From NCBI GenBank assembly GCA_963768715.1, contig CAVYJC010000004.1, positions 124,001 to 188,000 on the forward strand: a stretch of DNA of 64,000 nt. The letters run 5' to 3'. This document shows positions 26,737-33,923 of the stretch, one piece after another. The stretch's first letter is position 1, and each line of letters begins with the position of its first letter. Under the pieces are notes generated by a model. The model searched no databases. It saw nothing but the letters and a program-made list of their open reading frames with translations, and was not told the origin of the DNA. The DNA comes from DATKEJ01 sp963768715 (GTDB lineage: Bacteria > Bacteroidota > Rhodothermia > Rhodothermales > DATKEJ01). Made by a program: the position numbers and the translations under genes.

Positions 26737-27499
26737 CTATCCAGTTAAGCTTTGTCGCTCTAGTAACCCTTTTCCCCTCGGCTGTCCATCACGAACAATC
26801 AGGGCGATTTTCTGAAACTTTGTCATCGTATTGCTTTCGAGAAAGACGACGTTGCCGCCCTTCGCCAGTACCTTTTCGACGATGTGGTCCACCGCATCGT
26901 CTATCACTTCGCTTACATCAACGTGCGGTGAAAGCACCAGCGCACCATCCGTTTCACGGACACTGCCCCGGACGTGGTAATCGTCTTCGACGAAGAGCGT
27001 TGATGATACCCCCACCGATTGGACTGCCCGACCCACCGCGTCGAATCCAATAACAATCGTCTTCGATTCCGCGGCCGCTTGCAGCTCGTCAAGGGCACGA
27101 TCGTTTTCGCCGGCCAGGACTTGCTTGACAACGGACCATACAATCTTGCCCAAATCGGATGAAGACACCGCTGCGTAGTCCCCTTCCATTTCACCCATCA
27201 ACGCATGGTGATGCACCGTCGTAGACTTGAAAATGGACAGCAGTCTTCCGTTCGCCAATCAGCACCATCCAAAGCGGGTCCTGTGCGAAATAATGGCCGA
27301 AATGTTGATCCGTCTCGTGCAGAAATTCCCCGAGCCTTTCGAGCTTGGACAAGAGTTTGTAATGCTCACTATGGCGGGACGGGGCATCAAATGGAAAACC
27401 CGTGTTCTGAATGTCGATGAGCGTGTCACGAAAACCCTCGTAGAGACTGCTCTTTCGTTTACTCAACGAGAGGACGTAATAGTGTATGCTCAATTGCAT
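26737..27499 (-). pseudogene. baeRF-type (bacterial archaeo-eukaryotic release-factor-like) protein, frameshifted
   Basis: Two frames make one protein. The first gives YYVLSLSKRKSSLYEGFRDT and GHYFAQDPLWMVLIG. After a shift near 27258, NGRLLSIFKSTTVHHHALMG, VVKQVLAGENDRALDELQAA, TLFVEDDYHVRG, and VDHIVEKVLAKGGNVVFLES follow. The last segment is the eRF1 domain-3/pelota-like end (helix, then a strand, then K...ALIVR). Bacterial baeRF proteins are thought to act on stalled ribosomes or in stress. About 255 residues are visible, shorter than the roughly 370 I expect, so the N-terminus is probably lost or diverged. First gene of the OmpA cluster. Confidence 0.55.
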
Positions 27500-27661
27500 C
27501 GTTCGCTCGTTCGAAGTGAGTTCCTGGGTTCCATCTGAGGGCCCGTCCGCACTATTTAGTAATCTATCCGCACACTGGCAGGAATCTGTTGGGAGAGCTG
27601 AATCGCCGCCGCGGTCAGCGAACCGTATTGCTGACCGCGGGGCAAAGCAAGCGCCTCGAGG

Positions 27662-28952
27662 CTATTTCAGAACGACAAGCCCTTTCATGTCCTCAAAGCC
27701 ACCGGCCTGAAGGCGATAGAAATACGCTCCTGCCGGCAGGTTCGAGGCATCGAACACCGCGTCGTGGCTGCCGGCCGGCTGAGGTCCTGCGACCAGCACC
27801 TTGACCTCCCGACCCAGAACGTCGAAGACCGACAGTCTCACTTCGGAATCTCGCGGGAGCGCATACGCCAATCTCGTGGTCAGGCTGAAGGGGTTCGGAT
27901 AGGCCGCACGGAGGGCATACCGATCTTCCACGACGGTGACCTCAACGACTGGTGAGTACCGGAAAATCCCGTCGAAATCAATCTGCTTGAGTCTGAACCG
28001 ATGCGTGCCGCTCCCCAACTCCGTCGCGCGGTACTGGTAGCTCACGCGGTCCGTCGAATTGCCGGCGCCCGGCACAAATGCCATCGTCTCCCAGCCGGCA
28101 TCGGGCTGATACTGTACTTCAAAGCCGCTGTTATTGCGTTCGGACAGCGTCTCCCAATGCAAGACAACGTCTAGTCCGTCAGAGACCGCGGAGAACGACG
28201 ACAACTCGACCGGGAGGAACACGCAATTTCGGCGTGACGCTATTATCGTCCAGCGTGACCGCGGCCGTCTTAGCCAACGCTCTACCGCACAACGTCGCGC
28301 CCGTCTCCAGGGTGACGGATGCCAACGCCATAATGGTTCCATAGGAAATTGTGCCCGTCCCGAGCGTGGCCGAACTGCCCACCTGCCAGAAAACACTGTC
28401 CGCCTGGGCACCGCCGGCCAGGATCATCGCGCGACCTGTCGTCACAGTAAGCGCGGAAGCTATCTGGAAGATCCATACGCCATTCCCGCTGAGCGTGAGA
28501 TTCCCGGAGGTTATCTCGAAAGCCCCGGACGCGGACTTATAGAGGCCCGGGACAAGGGTTTGGCCGCCAAGATCTGCGGCCACCGTCGACGGGGACGGTC
28601 GCCCGGCGGCGTCGTTGTACGCGAGGGCCAGGTCGGTCTGCCCGTTCTGGGCCTCAGTTGTGGTTATGTATGCCGTACCGACCGTCACTACTCCGGGAGG
28701 GAAGCCGGTCACAGCGGTGCCCGACCACAGACCCAGATCTCCCACGATGACGGTGGAACCCGTATTCGTAACCGTGGAAAAGCCCAGAATCGTAAAGTGG
28801 CCAGCGTCTCCGAGGTCTACCCGATCCTGCTGGGCGAAGGCATCCCCGGGCGTCGCCAGAGTGAAAGCCGCCGCACCCGCGAGAAGCGACAAGACCAGGA
28901 ATACCTGTTTCGGCCGCAGTACGGCCGGTGGATGTGTAACTGTTAATTTCAT
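27662..28952 (-). pseudogene. Ice-binding-like (DUF3494) T9SS cargo protein, frameshifted
   Basis: Frame one gives a signal peptide (LAGAAAFTLATPGDAFA) and a DUF3494 domain: LGDAGHFTILGFSTVTNTGS, VVGDLGLWSGTAVTGFPPG-type start, LALAYNDAAGRPS, DLGGQTLVPGLYKSASGAFE, GNGVWIFQIASALTVTTG, VFWQVGSSATLGTGT. After a shift near 28220 the second frame reads FLPVELSSFSAVSDGLDVVL, a fibronectin-like region and a type-A sorting domain (AYPNPFSLTTRLAYALP; GREVKVLVAG; GAYFYRLQAGGFEDMKGLVV). The domain order signal, DUF3494, sorting domain is that of secreted ice-binding or adhesive surface proteins exported by T9SS. Confidence 0.75.
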
Positions 28953-29330
28953 GATTTTACCTTTGTCGGATTATTCTCTTTCGCTCGGTCCCCTCTCCAC
29001 TCCTGTTTTCCGGGGGCAGCGGGGTACATGCGAGGCACGTCCGCAACATTTGCCTATCCGCACACCGACAGGAATCTTGTTCGGAGACTCGCCGAGAAAC
29101 ATGATCGGCCAAGTGCAACCAAATGCGAATCGGCCACAAGGACGGAAATGGAGCTAGTTCTTTCGGACCGAGACAGTAGTCCTAAAGAGGGAAGGACTCG
29201 TGTGACTACCCCGGTAATCCAGAGATGTGGAGAATCGTGCAGATTCAATATCGAGGCGAAGGAGCCAACCTGAGAGCGCTTGACTGACGACTTTCAGTCG
29301 AGGTGTCGTAGCTGATATGACTCAGGCGGA
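28953..29330. other. Intergenic region, probable promoter of the ice-binding-like gene
   Basis: About 375 bases upstream of the ice-binding-like gene and downstream of the NarL-type regulator. No gene, tRNA or clear hairpin seen. Bacteroidota-type promoter boxes could not be placed with confidence. Confidence 0.35.
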
Positions 29331-29981
29331 TTATTCGTCCCTGTGGGCGAACGCCGCGATTTCGAGCCGCGTACTGAGCGTCAGCTTTTCCAGAATATTG
29401 TGTACGTGGCTCTTAACGGTATGCGTGGCGATGTGCAGGCGTTCGGCGATTTCTTTGTTGCTCAGGCCCTCGGAAATCAGCCCAACGACTTCCTGCTCGC
29501 GTCTCGTTAACACGATCGACTCATCGGGTACCGCCTCGCCATTGACCAAAGTTGCTTCTAAGATTTGCAAAAACAATGATTTGGTCAGCATGGGAGGCAG
29601 TACTTTTGCTCCCTCCGAAACGGCCTTGATCGTCGCTATATAGTCGCTGAAGGGAGCGTCCTTCAAGATGAAACCGCAACCCCCGGCTTTAACGAACTCG
29701 ACTATGTCGACGTGTTCCGGAAGGATGTCCATCGCGATGACCTTTGCCGTGGGTACTTCTTCTCGAAGCACTTCCATCAGTTCAAGGCTGTGCACTTTCT
29801 CCAGGCCGAGATCGAGAAGGACGATACTGGGGGGGGGGCCGAGACCCTTGAGCTGCGTTACGGCGTCGCCGTCCTCCGATCGAGCGACGACTTCGAATTC
29901 ACCATGCTCGTTGATCATGGTGGCGATACCGTCGCGCAGGAGGCGGTTATCCTCGATCAGTAAGATTTGAATTTTCCCCAT
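29331..29981 (-). CDS. NarL/LuxR-family response regulator
   Basis: 216 residues from MGKIQILLIEDNRLLRDGIA. Receiver domain residues 1-125 with phosphoacceptor Asp in SIVLLDLGL and the Lys of GFILKDAPF. LuxR-type HTH at 148-212 (LTRREQEVVGLISEGLSNKE, IAERLHIATHTVKSHVHNIL). The frame remains open far upstream to 30212, but that leader is repeat DNA. No kinase is adjacent, so the partner is unlinked. A run of ten C on the coding strand lies just before the phosphoacceptor strand and encodes Gly-Pro-Pro-Pro. It could regulate the neighbouring ice-binding-like and envelope genes, as inference. Confidence 0.88.
   Translation of the reverse strand: MGKIQILLIEDNRLLRDGIATMINEHGEFEVVARSEDGDAVTQLKGLGPPPSIVLLDLGLEKVHSLELMEVLREEVPTAKVIAMDILPEHVDIVEFVKAGGCGFILKDAPFSDYIATIKAVSEGAKVLPPMLTKSLFLQILEATLVNGEAVPDESIVLTRREQEVVGLISEGLSNKEIAERLHIATHTVKSHVHNILEKLTLSTRLEIAAFAHRDE
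29829..29838. repeat. Ten-base homopolymer (poly-G) inside a regulator gene
   Basis: Ten consecutive G on the plus strand within the receiver-domain coding sequence. It encodes part of GPPPS on the minus strand and is prone to slippage. Confidence 0.9.
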
Positions 29982-30168
29982 GGGGCTCGCCCTCTCTACG
30001 GGCCCATTGTGCATCGCAGAGCCATAACTCCAAGCGCGCAACGGCGGAGAAGTGCGCTGCCGGCCGCGTGCACGGGTGAGAATCACAGCCTGATACCGTC
30101 CAATATAGGTTCGCCTTCGACAAAAGTTCAACGTCCCGTCCGCTCTCGGATCACCGACCGAATCCGCA

Positions 30169-30203
30169 TGATCCGTGGTCCGTGGTTCGTGGTCCGTGGT
30201 CCA
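30169..30203. repeat. Heptamer array (TGGTCCG type)
   Basis: Five exact-period units: TGATCCG, TGGTCCG, TGGTTCG, TGGTCCG, TGGTCCA. It is followed at 30206-30226 by GAAGCAA, GTAGCAA, TTAGCGG. Confidence 0.8.
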
Positions 30204-30224
30204 GGGAAGCAAGTAGCAATTAGC

Positions 30225-30503
30225 GGTTGTCTTGCATAATGAAAGTGACCGCTCGAACTCATGGGTATGGGCCAGGTCACGTAACTCAAAAAACAGACCA
30301 TCTGCATATTTCCTCTGCCGGCCGTAAACGACCGGCCTCGGAGCAGCGGCCGGTAAACCGGCCTTCTCCAGGCGGCGAAGCCCCGTTTCGGGGCACCATA
30401 CGAAGCCCGGGCATTCATGCCTGGGATTAATAGCGGTCTCGGGCCAAGGGTTATGGCCTCACATTTGCGCACAAGACAGGTCACTTTCATTGTATACATA
30501 ACC
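30225..30503. mobile_element. MITE-like element, copy 1
   Basis: About 280 bases. The ends are imperfect inverted repeats of about 27 bases whose cores are AATGAAAGTGACC (30238-30250) and GGTCACTTTCATT (30479-30491). The interior has GC-rich palindromes (CGGCCGGTAAACCGGCC, AGCCCCGTTTCGGGGC, GCCCGGGCATTCATGCCTGG). It contains no transposase. A near-identical copy lies about 1.05 kb downstream in the same orientation. A heptamer-like AGCAA series continues just beyond its right end (30505-30532). Confidence 0.75.
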
Positions 30504-30666
30504 ATTGGCAACCAGCAATCAGCAATTTCACCCCACCCTTCACTCTTTCTTGACATTACTCCGCTGCCCACTTAATCTTACCCATCCTACCGAAAATCTG
30601 GAGGACGGATAGCACCATGGGGAAGCAGGTGCATATCGGTCCTCAGTTGCACTTAAAGGCAAAGCG

Positions 30667-31167
30667 ATGGGCCGACAGCAACTGTTGCTGCTGGGCGTAA
30701 CCGTTGTCGTCGTGGGCGCGGCGATAGTCGTGTTGGCCAACATGTATAGCAGCAACTCGACAAAGAACAACTACGATGCGATCCTCCGCGACATGGTGCG
30801 CATTGCCGGAGACGCCCAACTGTGGAAAAGCAAGCCGGAGCTCATGGGCGGCAGCCCCGACGCCTCAAAATCGGGGAAGGCCAACTTCATGGAGGTCGAC
30901 TTCGCAAAGATGGGTTATTCCTCTTCGAACGTCTACGGGGCGGAGGCGGAGTGTTATGCCAATCTGAACGGAGAGTATCAACTCATCGGGTTTATCGGCG
31001 GACTCGCCATCCTGGGACGAAATGAGACGAGCCAAACACTCGTAGTGGCCATCCTGACGGGACCGACCCAAGTGGATCTGCAAATCATCGGAATCCTCAG
31101 GGGCGGCGCCTGGGTGACCTCCGGAGAAGACTGGAGCGGGACGTTCCCAAGGCTTCCGGGCTGTTAG
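30667..31167 (+). CDS. Pilin-like single-pass surface protein
   Basis: 166 residues. A short basic start, MGRQQLLLLGVTVVVVGAAI, then VVLANMYSSNSTKNNYDAIL resembles a family of Bacteroidota proteins with a pilin-like N-terminal helix (QQLLLIVLG...NMFxxxxxxANRDAVINDL). The globular part contains two Cys (Cys98 and the C-terminal Cys166) that could pair. No prepilin-peptidase glycine motif is visible, so pilus assembly is not certain. It stands alone between two copies of a MITE-like element, which isolates it from other genes. Confidence 0.55.
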   Translation: MGRQQLLLLGVTVVVVGAAIVVLANMYSSNSTKNNYDAILRDMVRIAGDAQLWKSKPELMGGSPDASKSGKANFMEVDFAKMGYSSSNVYGAEAECYANLNGEYQLIGFIGGLAILGRNETSQTLVVAILTGPTQVDLQIIGILRGGAWVTSGEDWSGTFPRLPGC

Positions 31168-31182
31168 GGGTTCCGGACCGTG

Positions 31183-31210
31183 TTCCAGGTTCCGGGTTCC
31201 GGGTTCCGGG
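31183..31210. repeat. Heptamer array (TTCCGGG type)
   Basis: TTCCAGG, then three TTCCGGG units, starting 16 bases after the pilin-like gene's stop codon. Confidence 0.75.
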
Positions 31211-31277
31211 TCGTCTCGATGGGCGTGCTGCTCTTCCTGGCCCAAACGTCAGTCAATTCCAACGCAGATCGCCAATT

Positions 31278-31570
31278 GCCAATGGTTGTCTGCATGATGA
31301 AAATGACCGCTCGAACTCATGGCATTGGCCAAGCCACGTAACTCAGAGAATAGACCATCTGCTTATTTCCTCTGCCGGCCGTAAACGACCGGCCTTGGAG
31401 TAGCGGCCGGTAAACCGGCCTGCTCAGGCGGACCCGCAGCGAAGCCCCGTTTACGGGGCGCCATTCGAAGCCCGGGCATTCATGCCGGGGATTAATAACG
31501 GTCTCGGGCCAAGGGGTATGGCCTCACACTTGCGCACAAGACCGGTCACTTTCATTGTATACATAACCAC
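31278..31570. mobile_element. MITE-like element, copy 2
   Basis: About 290 bases, nearly the same as copy 1 across its length (shared runs such as TGACCGCTCGAACTCATG, TTTCCTCTGCCGGCCGTAAA, ACTTTCATTGTATACATAAC). The left inverted-repeat core is ATGAAAATGACC and the right is GGTCACTTTCATT. Small indels occur near the inner palindromes. No coding capacity beyond chance. Confidence 0.75.
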
Positions 31571-31612
31571 GCCGGTCCGATCGTGCTTGTCGGGATAGCG
31601 CTCCGGGATTAG

Positions 31613-31647
31613 TTGTTCGTGGTTCGCTGTTCGCTGTTCGTGGTTCT
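31613..31647. repeat. Heptamer array (TGTTCG type)
   Basis: TTGTTCG, TGGTTCG, CTGTTCG, CTGTTCG, TGGTTCT in exact register, just after MITE-like copy 2. Confidence 0.75.
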
Positions 31648-31742
31648 TTGTCGTGGCATCCCTTGACAGATTCACCCATCGGAAACGGTATGCCGGAACA
31701 GCGTCACCACGCTATGTCTCACCAAGCCGTGCCTCAAGAGAC

Positions 31743-31770
31743 CTCGGACGCCGGACCCCGGACTACGGAC
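31743..31770. repeat. Heptamer array (xxCGGAC type)
   Basis: CTCGGAC, GCCGGAC, CCCGGAC, TACGGAC. The symporter stop codon (31763-31765) spans two units. Confidence 0.75.
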
Positions 31771-33244
31771 TATTCTGAAAGAACGGTCCCCATTTCTCTT
31801 CCGGCGACGGAGTAGTGGCCAGGCTTACGACCACCATCAGGATCGTCGAAACGAGTACGCCCGGGATCACGATGTAGTCGGACGACGAAAAGTCGAAGAC
31901 CGTGCCGCCGATCGTCAACGAGAAATCGATCCAGCCGCTGAGGAATTTCAATCCCATAATCGTGCCGAGACCTCCGGCGAGGCATGCCACGCCTCCCTGG
32001 GGTGTGACGCGCCTCCAGAGGAACGCGGCCAGCAGGGCGGGAGTGAGGCTCGCGCCGACGAGCGAATATGCGTAGAGCGCCATCTCCAGCACGGTCTGGA
32101 ACTGCGTCAGCAGAAGGATGCCGATCACGCCGAAACCGACGATTGACAGTCGCTGCACCATGAGCTTCTTCGCTTCGGCGGCTTTCGGATCGATGAATCG
32201 CTCATAAATATCTCGCGATACGTTCGTCGAGGGAACGAGCAGGAACGTGTTGCCGGTGGAGAGGACGATCGCGATAGCGGCGGCAAGCAGCACAGCGCCC
32301 CCGGCCACGGGAAGCCCGTTCTTCGCGATGAAAAGTATGACGGTCTCGGAGGCTGCCCTGCCTAGAATCGATGTCTCGGCCTGCAGATCGGGATATACGG
32401 AGCTGCCGACAACGGCCAGGAACGCCAGACACGTTTCCAGGACGATGATGCCCACCACCATGCCGACTACAGCCTGGCGGGCAGCACGCGAGTCCTTGGC
32501 CGAAAAGAACTTCTGATACATCCCGCTCTCTCCGAGCAGTAGCAGGAACGTCGGCATCGCGACGCCGAACGCCCAGAGAACGTTGTGGCCGCCGAGCACG
32601 GTCATGTGCTGTTCGGGAAGATTACCAAACACCTCGGCAATGCCCCCATTAGCGAAAATCATATACGGAAGTGCGAAGAGTATCCCGAGCGTTATGATAA
32701 TCCCGTTGAAAATGTCGACCGTGACGATCGACATCATGCCGGCGAACGCCGTAAACAGCACGATCACCGCCGCCGTGATATACATGCCGGTTTGTGAGGA
32801 AATGGCGCCATCGGTCACGATGGTCAGAATCCACCCTCCGCCCCGAAACTGGTAGGCCGCGATCGTGACGTAGGCCAGAATAATGGCGATCGTGCCGAGA
32901 ACGCGCGCCGCCGCATTGTAGCGCTGCTCGAGGATGTCGGGAACCGTGTACTGAGCGATGGCGCGGACTCGATGGGCGATGAAATACACGAAGACGAGCC
33001 CCATCCAACCTCCGAATGAGAACCATAATTCGGCGATCCCGGTGCGATATGCGAGACCCGAGCCGCCGAACAGCGAACCGGAACCGATCCATGTGCATAC
33101 AAGAGTGCCGACCAGGAGCGGAACCGCAACAGTTCGGCCGGCGACCATAAAGTCGGCGTGGCTTTTGACTGAGCGTGATCTGAAGAGGCTGACCGCCACG
33201 AGCGCGACGGGGTATATCAGGACGACGACGACGAACCAGTTCAT
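31763..33244 (-). CDS. Sodium:solute symporter (SSS family)
   Basis: 493 residues with about 13 hydrophobic helices. The N-terminal helix MNWFVVVVLIYPVALVAVSL, the SSS hallmark VKSHADFMVAGRTVAVPLLV, TLVCTWIGSGSLFGGSGLAY with the Na+-site Ser/Gly run, and AYVTIAAYQFRGGGWIL are clear. It imports a solute with Na+ at the inner membrane; the class includes proline, pantothenate, sugar and carboxylate carriers and I cannot choose. It is monocistronic. Its terminal residues, FFQNSP, end inside a heptamer array. Confidence 0.9.
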   Translation of the reverse strand: MNWFVVVVLIYPVALVAVSLFRSRSVKSHADFMVAGRTVAVPLLVGTLVCTWIGSGSLFGGSGLAYRTGIAELWFSFGGWMGLVFVYFIAHRVRAIAQYTVPDILEQRYNAAARVLGTIAIILAYVTIAAYQFRGGGWILTIVTDGAISSQTGMYITAAVIVLFTAFAGMMSIVTVDIFNGIIITLGILFALPYMIFANGGIAEVFGNLPEQHMTVLGGHNVLWAFGVAMPTFLLLLGESGMYQKFFSAKDSRAARQAVVGMVVGIIVLETCLAFLAVVGSSVYPDLQAETSILGRAASETVILFIAKNGLPVAGGAVLLAAAIAIVLSTGNTFLLVPSTNVSRDIYERFIDPKAAEAKKLMVQRLSIVGFGVIGILLLTQFQTVLEMALYAYSLVGASLTPALLAAFLWRRVTPQGGVACLAGGLGTIMGLKFLSGWIDFSLTIGGTVFDFSSSDYIVIPGVLVSTILMVVVSLATTPSPEEKWGPFFQNSP

Positions 33245-33438
33245 GTGGAAATCCCGTTTTGGTCAGTTTCAGAGATGCGGTGCCGGGCGGCAGAAATCTA
33301 CGTTTTCGCCTGTCTCAACCCAAACGACATTCACATACCGCTTCCGTCGGTGCGCGTGATGCCTTAGTTTTGGTAGATCCGACGGCCGGAAACTTTGCGC
33401 TTCATCCCTCAAAATCGCATTGATAGTCCCCCCATCTA

Positions 33439-33887
33439 ATGACTAGACTTATCTTCCTCCTGAGTTTTTCGGCGGTCGTCGGAATGATCGCCGCCGGATG
33501 CAAGAGTTCGGAGGCTTCAAAGGAGACTCCCCAGATGGAGACGTCTGCTCCCTATCTCAAGTTGGCCAAAGAGCGCTTTGGCGATAATGCAGAGTTTATC
33601 GAAAACGCGACAGGGCGAATTATGTCCTCGTCGTTTCGAAGACAGAACCCTCCCAAATGGCGCCGCAGCCAACCGCATCCTTCTTTGTATATGGGAAGGA
33701 GAAGAGTGAGGTCACGTACGAATCGGAAATCGTCGGATCGGTCACCTGGCTCGATGACTACTATCTGGAGGTCGTAGTGATTCCGGGTATCGTGAAGGCC
33801 GATTCGGAGCCGGGGGGCGTAACATACCGTGTTGATGTCCGCACAGGGTCCCGTGTCGAAGCAACGACGCCGGCGCGTCACCGATAG
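33439..33887 (+). pseudogene. Small lipoprotein, frameshifted
   Basis: MTRLIFLLSFSAVVGMIAAG-C is a lipoprotein signal (Cys21). The first frame continues to about 33620 (LKLAKERFGDNAEFIENATG). The second frame then gives NYVLVVSKTEPSQMAPQPTA, SFFVYGKEKSEVTYESEIVG and VVVIPGIVKADSEPGG. Together about 150 residues with a beta-rich end. Family unknown. It is 36 bases upstream of the giant T9SS protein and may be its transcription partner. One-base indel, possibly sequencing error. Confidence 0.55.
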
Positions 33888-33923
33888 AACGATTTTTTCA
33901 ACAAAGCACCCACACCAAAGACA

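Noticed and set aside
29982..30212. Long N-terminal extension of the NarL regulator
   Set aside because: The added residues translate heptamer repeats; MGKIQILLIEDN is the standard receiver start.
30128..30571. Minus-strand reading frame across MITE-like copy 1
   Set aside because: It translates palindromic repeat DNA, has no homologue I recognise, and the same reading is disrupted in copy 2.
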